Shown piece after piece: positions 43,683-51,312 of a stretch of 51,312 bases of DNA. The stretch is from Pseudomonadota bacterium (lineage in GTDB: Bacteria; Pseudomonadota; Gammaproteobacteria; Burkholderiales; Burkholderiaceae_C): NCBI GenBank assembly GCA_018242005.1, contig JAFECU010000206.1, forward strand, positions 1 through 51,312. The letters run 5' to 3'. Each line of letters begins with the position of its first letter. The first letter of the stretch is position 1. Under the pieces are notes generated by a model. The model was not told the DNA's origin. It saw nothing but the letters and a program-made list of their open reading frames with translations, and made no database searches. Both the position numbers and the translations under genes were made by a program.

Positions 43683-44540
43683 CTAGGCCTCAAAACGGTC
43701 TTCGAGAAAGCCGTTCTTCTTGGTGATGCCGTCCAGCTCCACCAGCGTGGCCAGCAGCGCCCGCATGTGTTTGAGCGGCACGGCGTTCGGCCCGTCGGAC
43801 CAGGCCTCGGCCGGCTTGGGGTGCACTTCCATGAACAGCCCCGCCACGCCCACGGCCACGCCCGCACGCGCGAGCACCGGCACCATGTCGCGCGCGCCGC
43901 CGCTCACCGCGCCCAGGCCGCCGGGCTTTTGCACCGAATGCGTCACGTCAAAGACGACGGGTGCGCCGGATTTGCGCATCTCGGCCAGGCTGGTCATGTC
44001 GGCCACGAGGTTGTTGTAGCCAAAGCTCACGCCGCGCTCGCAGGCGAGGAACCGGTCCTCGGACAGGCCCACCTCGGCGGCGGCCGCGCGCGCCTTGTCG
44101 ATGACGTTCTTCATGTCCCAGGGCGCGAGGAACTGGCCTTTTTTGATGTTGACCGGCTTGCCCGACTGCGCCACGGCGCGGATGAAGTCGGTCTGGCGGC
44201 ACAGAAAGGCCGGTGTCTGCAGCACGTCGACCACGCTGGCGACCTCGGCCACCTGGCCGGCCTCGTGCACGTCGGTCAGGATGGGCAGCTGCAGCTGGCG
44301 GCGCACCTCGTCGAGGATCTTCAGGCCCGCCTCCATCCCCACGCCGCGCCGGCTGCCGCCCGACGAGCGGTTGGCCTTGTCGAAGCTGCCCTTGTAGATC
44401 AGCGGCACGCCCAGGGCGGCGCAGTCTTCCTTGAGCCGGCCGGCCACGTCGAGCGACATCTGCAGGCCCTCGATGGAGCAGGTGCCCGCGATGAGGAAGA
44501 AGGGCTGCTGCAGCCCGGCATCAAAACCGCATAGTTGCAT
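43683..44540 (-). CDS. kdsA: 3-deoxy-8-phosphooctulonate synthase
   Basis: KdsA condenses arabinose-5-phosphate with phosphoenolpyruvate to make KDO-8-phosphate for lipopolysaccharide. The 285-residue product has the phosphoenolpyruvate-site motif [30 protein letters not shown] and [12 protein letters not shown]. The early motif IAGTCSIEG carries a cysteine at the position that binds metal in class II (metal-dependent) enzymes, where E. coli has asparagine. It starts three bases after the pyrG stop. Confidence 0.96.
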   Translation of the reverse strand: MQLCGFDAGLQQPFFLIAGTCSIEGLQMSLDVAGRLKEDCAALGVPLIYKGSFDKANRSSGGSRRGVGMEAGLKILDEVRRQLQLPILTDVHEAGQVAEVASVVDVLQTPAFLCRQTDFIRAVAQSGKPVNIKKGQFLAPWDMKNVIDKARAAAAEVGLSEDRFLACERGVSFGYNNLVADMTSLAEMRKSGAPVVFDVTHSVQKPGGLGAVSGGARDMVPVLARAGVAVGVAGLFMEVHPKPAEAWSDGPNAVPLKHMRALLATLVELDGITKKNGFLEDRFEA

Positions 44541-44543
44541 GGA

Positions 44544-46249
<1,706 letters not shown>

Positions 46250-46306
46250 AAGTCCGCCCCGCGCGCGGTCGGACCGGCCCCGGCCTTGTCCCCGCGCAGC
46301 CTCTGC

Positions 46307-46312
46307 TAAATT
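46307..46312 (+). promoter_or_regulatory. -10-like TAAATT abutting the coaBC start
   Basis: TAAATT ends eight bases before the coaBC ATG, with no Shine-Dalgarno between. This spacing would start the transcript at the ATG, giving a leaderless mRNA. A TTGTCC sequence 15 bases upstream could be a weak -35. Confidence 0.35.
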
Positions 46313-46319
46313 GCGCCCC

Positions 46320-47558
46320 ATGAATGAGCTTGCTGGCAAACATATCGTCCTGGGCCTGAGCGGAGGCGTGGCCTGTTACAAGTCCGCCGAACTGACGCGC
46401 CTGCTCACCAAGGCCGGCGCCAGCGTGCAGGTGGTGATGACCGAGGCGGCCGAGCAGTTCATCACGCCCGTGACCATGCAGGCGCTGTCGGGCCGCGCCG
46501 TCTATGCCTCGCAGTGGGATGCGCGCGAGGCCAACAACATGGCGCACATCAACCTGTCGCGCGAGGCGGACGCCATCCTCATCGCGCCCTGCAGCGCCGA
46601 CTTCATCGCGCGCCTGGTGCAGGGGCGGGCCGACGAGCTGCTGAGCCTCATGTGCCTGGCGCGGCCCATCGAGCGCGTGCCACTGCTGGTCGCGCCCGCC
46701 ATGAACCGCGAGATGTGGGCCCACCCGGCCACGCGGCGCAACCTGGCCCAGCTGGCGCAGGATGGCGCCACCGTGCTGGGCGTGGGCAACGGCCCCCAGG
46801 CCTGCGGCGAAACCGGTGACGGGCGCATGCTCGAGGCCGAGGAGATCCTGGAGGAGCTCGAGATCTTCTTCGCGCCCAAGCTGCTTACCGGCGAGCAGGT
46901 ACTGATCACGGCCGGCCCGACCTTCGAGGCGATCGACCCGGTGCGCGGCATCACCAATCTGTCGAGCGGCAAGATGGGCTTTGCCATCGCCCGCGCCGCG
47001 CGGGCGGCCGGGGCCGAGGTCACGCTGGTCGCCGGCCCCGTGCACCTGCCCACGCCGCGCGGCGTGCGGCGCATCGACGTGCGCTCTGCGCAGAACATGC
47101 TTGAAGTGGTTGATGGGCAAGCGCGAGATGCTACTGTGTTCATAGCAACCGCGGCCGTGGCCGACTGGCGCCCGGCCAGCAGCGCCGAACACAAGATCAA
47201 GAAGGACGGCTCGGGCCAGACGCCGCAGCTCGCCTTTGTGGAGAACCCCGACATCCTGGCCACCGTGGCGCAGTCCGAGCGTGCCCGGTCCGGGGCCTTG
47301 TACTGCGTGGGCTTTGCCGCCGAGAGCGAGAACCTGCTCGCCCACGCCCAGGCCAAGCGCGCGCGCAAGGGCGTGCCGCTGCTCGTGGGCAACATCGGTC
47401 CGGCCACGTTCGGGCAGGACGACAACGCCCTGCTGCTCGTCGATGCCCAGGGCCACCGCGAACTGCCGCGTGCGCCCAAGTCCGAGCTGGGCCGCCAGCT
47501 CGTGGCCGAGATCGCGCGGCGCCTGGGCGGGGCGTCCAGGCAGACTTTTGCGTCATGA
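46320..47558 (+). CDS. coaBC: Bifunctional phosphopantothenoylcysteine decarboxylase/synthase
   Basis: CoaBC makes 4'-phosphopantetheine precursors for coenzyme A. The 412-residue product has the N-terminal flavoprotein CoaC domain (about 5-180) with LSGGVACYK, the PAMNREMW motif and [14 protein letters not shown], and the C-terminal CoaB ligase domain starting around [23 protein letters not shown] nine bases upstream is a less likely start. Residues about 262-277 are coded by a decayed copy (G) of the AT-rich repeat. It diverges from pyrG. Confidence 0.96.
   Translation: MNELAGKHIVLGLSGGVACYKSAELTRLLTKAGASVQVVMTEAAEQFITPVTMQALSGRAVYASQWDAREANNMAHINLSREADAILIAPCSADFIARLVQGRADELLSLMCLARPIERVPLLVAPAMNREMWAHPATRRNLAQLAQDGATVLGVGNGPQACGETGDGRMLEAEEILEELEIFFAPKLLTGEQVLITAGPTFEAIDPVRGITNLSSGKMGFAIARAARAAGAEVTLVAGPVHLPTPRGVRRIDVRSAQNMLEVVDGQARDATVFIATAAVADWRPASSAEHKIKKDGSGQTPQLAFVENPDILATVAQSERARSGALYCVGFAAESENLLAHAQAKRARKGVPLLVGNIGPATFGQDDNALLLVDAQGHRELPRAPKSELGRQLVAEIARRLGGASRQTFAS
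47105..47149. repeat. AT-rich palindromic element, copy G, in frame in coaBC (decayed)
   Basis: AGTGGTTGATGGGCAAGCGC and GATGCTACTGTGTTCATAGC resemble the second half of the family consensus (TGATGGATAAGCGC... GCTATT-TTTTGATAGC). Local A+T is well above the surrounding gene. The dyad is weak, so this is the least certain copy. Confidence 0.4.
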
Positions 47559-47607
47559 TCATGGGCTTTGCTCAGACCGGCGCTGCATTGCGGGCGCCAA
47601 TAGCACC

Positions 47608-48054
47608 ATGAAGATTGACGTCAAGATTCTCGACCCGCGCATGGCAGATCAACTGCCGGCCTATGCCACACCCGGCAGCGCGGGCCTCGACCTGCGCGCA
47701 TGCATTGATGAGCCCCTGCTGCTCGCACCAAACGCCTGGCAGCTCGTGCCCACGGGCATCGCCATTTATCTGAAGGATCCGGGCTACGCGGCGCTGATCC
47801 TGCCGCGGTCGGGCTTGGGGCACAAGCATGGCATCGTGCTGGGCAACCTGGTGGGCCTCATCGACAGCGACTACCAGGGCCAGCTCATGGTCAGCGCCTG
47901 GAACCGCAGCGATACGGCCTTCGCGCTGCAGCCGATGGAGCGGCTGGCGCAGCTCGTCATCGTGCCAGTGGTGCAGGCCGAGTTCAACGTGGTGACGGAT
48001 TTTCCCGCCAGCGAGCGCGGCGAGGGCGGCTACGGCTCCACCGGAAAGCATTGA
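47608..48054 (+). CDS. dut: dUTP diphosphatase
   Basis: Dut hydrolyses dUTP to dUMP and pyrophosphate, keeping uracil out of DNA. The 148-residue trimeric dUTPase has all five motifs: [41 protein letters not shown] and the C-terminal arm [12 protein letters not shown]. It starts 49 bp after coaBC, the same neighbourhood known from other proteobacteria. Confidence 0.97.
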   Translation: MKIDVKILDPRMADQLPAYATPGSAGLDLRACIDEPLLLAPNAWQLVPTGIAIYLKDPGYAALILPRSGLGHKHGIVLGNLVGLIDSDYQGQLMVSAWNRSDTAFALQPMERLAQLVIVPVVQAEFNVVTDFPASERGEGGYGSTGKH

Positions 48055-48193
48055 GCCGTTCATCGCTGTAGGTGCCTGCCTACGCCTTGCGAGCCTGCGG
48101 AACTACGCGGTGCACGGCGTCCGGGTGCTGCAATCGTCGGCGCCGTGACCCAAGTCCGGCGGCTTTCCTTGACTGATCTGGAGTCTGTACACC

Positions 48194-48718
48194 ATGCGTT
48201 CCCGTTCCCGTGCCGCCGCCCTGGCCGCCACCCTGTGTTTTGCCGGCATGCTGGCGTCCTGCGCCTACCAGCAGCAGCCCTATGCGCAGTACCCCGCGCA
48301 GGGCTACCCCGGCCAGTCGGCGCCGGCTTATCGGGGCCAACCGGTGCCGGGCTATGCCACCTATCCCGATCAGCGTGGCACGGAGTACGGCACCGTCAGT
48401 TCTATCGAGGGCCTGCAGCCGCACAACCGCACCACGGGCGTGGGTGCCATCCTGGGCGCCGTGGTCGGCGGTGTGCTGGGCAACCAGATCGGCGGCGGCA
48501 CGGGCCGTGCCGCGGCCACGGCCATAGGTGCCGTGGGTGGCGCCGTGGCCGGCAACGCCATCGAGGGGCAGCAGGGCAACCGCTCCGGCTACGAGGCCTA
48601 CCGCATCAGCGTGCAGCTCGATCAGGGCGGCCAGCGTGTTGACGAGGTGCCGACGCCCGGCGACCTGCGTCCGGGCGACCGGGTGCGCCTGTACCAGGGG
48701 CAGATCGCGCGCATGTAG
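48194..48718 (+). CDS. Glycine-zipper 2TM lipoprotein (SlyB/17-kDa-antigen-like)
   Basis: The 174-residue protein has a lipoprotein signal with lipobox LASC (about residue 23). A tyrosine/glutamine/proline-rich segment follows (about 25-62). Then comes a glycine-zipper 2TM domain (VGAILGAVVGGVLGNQIG and GAVGGAVAGNAIEG), and a small C-terminal beta domain ending VRLYQGQIARM. It resembles outer-membrane lipoproteins of the SlyB family, with a role in envelope stability. GGAG 11 bases before the ATG fixes the start; TTGACT upstream may be part of a promoter. Confidence 0.85.
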   Translation: MRSRSRAAALAATLCFAGMLASCAYQQQPYAQYPAQGYPGQSAPAYRGQPVPGYATYPDQRGTEYGTVSSIEGLQPHNRTTGVGAILGAVVGGVLGNQIGGGTGRAAATAIGAVGGAVAGNAIEGQQGNRSGYEAYRISVQLDQGGQRVDEVPTPGDLRPGDRVRLYQGQIARM

Positions 48719-48724
48719 GCGCGC

Positions 48725-49249
48725 TCAATGCAGCAGGTCGTTGCCGGGCGCCTGCGGCTGTATGCGGAAAAAACCGGTTCCGGCCGTTCCGCGGCCGATC
48801 TCCTCCTCGGTGGCCTCGCGCACGCCGTGCACCTTGAGCGCGAGGCGCAGGGCGATGCCCGCGAGCGGATGGTTGCCGTCCAGCACCACATGCTCGGGAT
48901 AGATCTGCGCCACGGTGTAGAGACCGTCGCGCGGCGCCTCGGGGTTGACGCCCTGGGGCAGGGCCGTGCCGTCGAAGGTCATGCCTTCCTCGAGATCGGC
49001 AGGGAACAGCCCGCGCGGCTCCAGGAACAGCAGCTTGTCCTGGTAGTCGCCAAAGGCGTCCTCGGGCTCGAGGTGCAGCGCCAGCTCGGCGCCCACGCCA
49101 TGACCCTGCAGCGCCTCTTCGATGCGCGCGAGCAGATCGTCGCCGCCGACCAGAAACTCGACGGGATCGTCGAGGACGTCGAGCTCCTCGCCCAGCGTGT
49201 CCTTCAGAACCCAGGTCAGGGCCACCACACATTGTTCGGTAATTTCCAT
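48725..49249 (-). CDS. FKBP-type peptidyl-prolyl cis-trans isomerase (SlyD-like)
   Basis: The 174-residue protein begins MEITEQCVVALTWVLKD and contains an FKBP core interrupted by an insert-in-flap domain, ending VLDGNHPLAGIALRLALKV, the signature of SlyD-type isomerases. SlyD helps folding and, when it has a histidine-rich tail, nickel delivery; no such tail is present here. The start is chosen at 49249; earlier in-frame codons have no support. A palindromic -10 region (49252-49261) shared with the next gene suggests a leaderless transcript. Confidence 0.9.
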   Translation of the reverse strand: MEITEQCVVALTWVLKDTLGEELDVLDDPVEFLVGGDDLLARIEEALQGHGVGAELALHLEPEDAFGDYQDKLLFLEPRGLFPADLEEGMTFDGTALPQGVNPEAPRDGLYTVAQIYPEHVVLDGNHPLAGIALRLALKVHGVREATEEEIGRGTAGTGFFRIQPQAPGNDLLH

Positions 49250-49251
49250 AG

Positions 49252-49261
49252 GACAATTGTC
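49252..49261. promoter_or_regulatory. Palindromic double -10 box between divergent genes
   Basis: GACAATTGTC is a perfect palindrome and gives GACAAT on both strands with two shared bases. Minus-strand transcription would begin at the SlyD-like start codon; plus-strand transcription would leave a leader of about 39 bases before the oxygenase gene. The layout repeats that at 37091-37104. Confidence 0.45.
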
Positions 49262-49302
49262 GCAGTTCGCTGCCCTGCCGCACCCGCGGCCCCCTCTATC
49301 CC

Positions 49303-50427
49303 ATGGATGTACAACAACCACTGGCCTTGCTCGGGGGCCTGAGCCCGGCACAGTTCATGCGCCGCCACTGGCACAAGAAGCCCTTGCTGGTGCGCCAGGC
49401 CATCGCCGGCTTCAAGCCGCTGCTCACCCGCGCCGAGCTGCTGGAGCTCGCAGGCCGCGATGGCGTGGAGTCGCGCTTCATCCAGGACCGCGAAGGGCAA
49501 TGGGTGCTGCGCCACGGGCCGCTGGCAAGGCGCTCGCTGCCGTCCCTTTCCACGCCGCGCTGGACTGCGCTGGTGCAGGGCGTGGACCTGCACAACGACG
49601 CCGCGCATGCGCTGCTGCAGCAGTTTCGCTTCGTGCCCGAGGCGCGCCTTGACGACCTCATGATCAGCTACGCCACCGACGGCGGCGGCGTGGGCCCGCA
49701 TTTCGACAACTACGACGTCTTCCTGCTGCAGGCCCATGGCCGGCGGCGCTGGCGCATTGGCCGGCAAAAGGACAAGACGCTGCGCCCAGGCCTGCCGCTG
49801 AAGATCCTCGCGGCCTTCGAGCCTGAAGAGGAATATGTGCTTGAGCCCGGCGACATGCTCTACCTGCCCCCGGGCTGGGCGCACGACGGCATTGCCGAGG
49901 GCGAGTGCATGACCTATTCCATCGGCTTTCGCTCTCCCAACGGGGCGCAGCTGGCGCACGAGGTGCTGCAGCGCATGGCCGAGGCCGCGGCCGACGAGGA
50001 GGGCGCCATCTACCGCGACCCGCAGCAGCCTGCCGTGGCCGGCCCCGGCGCCATTCCCGCTGCCCTGCAGGACTTTGCGCGCAAGGCCGTGCAGATGGCG
50101 CTGAATGAGCCGCAGGCACTCGAATGTGCGCTGGGCGAGGCGCTGACCGAGCCCAAGCCGAATGTCTGGTTCGAGCCTGCGCAGTCGGGCGTGATGCTCG
50201 AGAGCGTGGTGCTGGATAGGCGCACGCGCATGATGTATGACGACAGGCATGTCTTCATCAACGGCGAGAGCTACCGCGCGGCCGGGCGCGACGCCGCGCT
50301 CATGCGGCGCCTGGCCGATGAGCGCCAACTCGGCGCAAGCGAGCTGGCGCGCGCCAGCGACGACGCGCTGGAGCTGTTGTCGTCCTGGTGCGAGGCCGGC
50401 TGGGCCCATGCCGGTCCTGCGATATGA
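49303..50427 (+). CDS. JmjC/cupin-4 ribosomal oxygenase (RoxA/YcfD-like)
   Basis: The 374-residue protein belongs to the cupin_4 (JmjC-like) family. The E. coli member (YcfD/RoxA) is a 2-oxoglutarate- and iron-dependent hydroxylase of an arginine in ribosomal protein L16. The iron triad is visible as HFDNYD (H and D at about 131-133) and the histidine of PPGWAHDG (about 192). N-terminal MRRHWHKKPLLVRQA is also characteristic. A winged-helix-like C-terminal domain follows. Its stop overlaps the start of the next gene (ATGA). Confidence 0.9.
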   Translation: MDVQQPLALLGGLSPAQFMRRHWHKKPLLVRQAIAGFKPLLTRAELLELAGRDGVESRFIQDREGQWVLRHGPLARRSLPSLSTPRWTALVQGVDLHNDAAHALLQQFRFVPEARLDDLMISYATDGGGVGPHFDNYDVFLLQAHGRRRWRIGRQKDKTLRPGLPLKILAAFEPEEEYVLEPGDMLYLPPGWAHDGIAEGECMTYSIGFRSPNGAQLAHEVLQRMAEAAADEEGAIYRDPQQPAVAGPGAIPAALQDFARKAVQMALNEPQALECALGEALTEPKPNVWFEPAQSGVMLESVVLDRRTRMMYDDRHVFINGESYRAAGRDAALMRRLADERQLGASELARASDDALELLSSWCEAGWAHAGPAI

Positions 50428-50936
50428 GCGACGCCCCGCTTGCCGTCGGGCCCGACCTGCCCAGCGGCCGCTTCGAAGGCCGTACGGACTTTCAGCAGCT
50501 GGTGCGCGACGCCCTGGCCTGCGCTGCGCGCGAGGGCTGGCCCGAACTGATGCTGAGCGACGCCAATTTCCACGACTGGCCCCTGGGCGAGCGGGTGGTT
50601 GTCGAGTCTCTGCAGCAATGGGCGCGCGCGGGGCGGCGCATGACCGTGATTGCGGCCGGCTACGACGAGCTCGTACGGCGCCACGCGCGCTTCGTGCAGT
50701 GGCGTGTGCGCTGGGACCATGTCGTCACGTGCCGGCGCGCTGCTGCGGTGGACCCACAGGACCTGCCCAGCGCCATCTGGTCGCCGCACTGGGTATTGCA
50801 GCGGCACGATCCGCTGCGTTGCCTTGGCGTGACGGGGGCGGAGCCCGAGCGGCGCGTCCTGCTGCGCGAATGCCTGCTCGAATGGGTGGAGCGCAAGAGT
50901 GCGCCAGGCTTTCCCGCTTCAACGCTGGGCCTGTGA
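50424..50936 (+). CDS. Uncharacterised protein coupled to the RoxA-like gene
   Basis: The 170-residue soluble protein starts at the ATG overlapping the oxygenase stop (ATGA). It has no signal peptide or membrane helix. Blocks such as WPELMLSDANFHDWPLGER and AGYDELVRRHARFVQWR suggest a compact alpha/beta domain with several tryptophans and arginines. I do not recognise the family. Translational coupling suggests it works with the oxygenase, perhaps as a partner or as part of the same ribosome-modification process, but that is inferred from position only. Confidence 0.75.
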   Translation: MSDAPLAVGPDLPSGRFEGRTDFQQLVRDALACAAREGWPELMLSDANFHDWPLGERVVVESLQQWARAGRRMTVIAAGYDELVRRHARFVQWRVRWDHVVTCRRAAAVDPQDLPSAIWSPHWVLQRHDPLRCLGVTGAEPERRVLLRECLLEWVERKSAPGFPASTLGL

Positions 50937-51005
50937 CACGGCCGCCGCCTTGTTGCGAAAATGCCGGTCGCTCATTCGCGTTATCCACTATTGACGAAAT
51001 TTTTC

Positions 51006-51135
51006 TATAATCGCGGTCTGGTATCGCCGCAGGTGTTTTGTTTTATATCAAGCAATGCATCGTCGCCGGGCCTACCGCTGCAAGAGGCGGGCGCCGCGGC
51101 TTTTTATCATTGTCTGCTGTCCCATAGGAATTGAA
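51006..51135 (+). promoter_or_regulatory. Promoter and structured leader of the terminal lipoprotein gene
   Basis: A consensus -10 TATAAT lies at 51006-51011. TTGACG at 50991-50996 is only nine bases upstream, too close to be its -35. The leader of about 115 bases contains a GC-rich fold (CCGC/GCGG around 51077-51090, then GCGCCGCGGC) followed by TTTTTA, reminiscent of an attenuator or a leaky terminator. AGGAATTGAA precedes the ATG. Confidence 0.45.
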
Positions 51136-51312
51136 ATGAAGAACTCCGTCGTTCTGGCTGCCCTGATCGCTGCCGCTGCCCTCGCCGCTTGCGGCAAGAA
51201 GGAAGAACCCGCTCCGGCACCCGCACCCGGGGCAGCGCCCGCGGCCGCTCCTGCAGCCGAAGCCGCTGCCGTTGCAGCTGATGCCGCTGCCACCGCCGCT
51301 TCTGGCGTGGCT
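51136..51312 (+). CDS. Alanine/proline-rich lipoprotein (partial, runs off the window)
   Basis: Only the first 59 codons are present. MKNSVVLAALIAAAALAACG is a lipoprotein signal with lipobox LAAC, followed by GKKEEPAPAPAPGAAP and an alanine-rich low-complexity stretch. Such short charged/alanine-rich linkers anchor small lipoproteins in the envelope. Without the rest of the gene no function can be given. Confidence 0.8.
   Translation, partial: MKNSVVLAALIAAAALAACGKKEEPAPAPAPGAAPAAAPAAEAAAVAADAAATAASGVA

Noticed and set aside
50991-51011. TTGACG and TATAAT as a -35/-10 pair
   Set aside because: Only nine bases separate them, far from the 16-18 needed; only the -10 is kept.

Overview
The window looks like a piece of core chromosome from a betaproteobacterium of the Burkholderiales, most likely family Comamonadaceae (Acidovorax, Alicycliphilus, Delftia and relatives). 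The evidence is the high G+C content, the order of the nuo genes followed by DUF2818 and DUF1178 genes, the pyrG-kdsA-eno-ftsB block, a Bug/TctC-type binding protein, and short AT-rich palindromic repeats of a type I associate with this family. The genus cannot be settled from the sequence. I see no rRNA, tRNA, CRISPR array, phage or insertion sequence, and no gene-free stretch over 300 bases.

Layout. 1-13010 (+): respiratory complex I from the end of nuoC through nuoN, followed by DUF2818 and DUF1178 genes. 14046-18259 (-): a small unknown gene, gdhA, mutL and a glycine-zipper lipoprotein; dedA diverges at 18471. 19255-26939 (-): a purine-catabolism operon (xdhA, xdhB, a LysR regulator, an NCS2 purine permease and guaD). 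27173-29452 (-): tsaE-amiC-cupin, with queG divergent. 30613-33545: an AEC transporter (-), xerD (+) and a Bug-type binding protein (+). 33619-37089 (-): two tandem EAL-HDOD proteins behind a DUF455 ferritin-like gene. 37130-41757 (+): a gamma-carbonic-anhydrase-like gene, hslO, and a complete basic-amino-acid ABC importer. 41822-46193 (-): pyrG-kdsA-eno-ftsB. 46320-48718 (+): coaBC, dut and a second glycine-zipper lipoprotein. 48725-49249 (-): an SlyD-like isomerase. 49303-50936 (+): a RoxA-like ribosomal oxygenase overlapping an unknown gene. From 51136 (+): a lipoprotein that runs off the window.

The genes are mostly housekeeping: energy (complex I), nitrogen and purine handling (gdhA, xdh/gua), tRNA modification (tsaE, queG), DNA repair and segregation (mutL, xerD, dut), envelope and division (amiC, ftsB, kdsA), and cofactor or nucleotide synthesis (coaBC, pyrG).

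The least ordinary content is at the DNA level. A family of about 50-60 bp AT-rich palindromic elements occurs seven times between 16.8 and 47.2 kb and not in the nuo operon. Four copies lie in frame inside genes (mutL, xdhA, the DUF455 gene, coaBC), one supplies the queG stop codon, and one is a near-ideal terminator between two convergent operons. A second, GC-rich hairpin repeat has been translated into a 58-residue tail on FtsB. Two divergent gene pairs share a palindromic double -10 box in which one gene would be leaderless.
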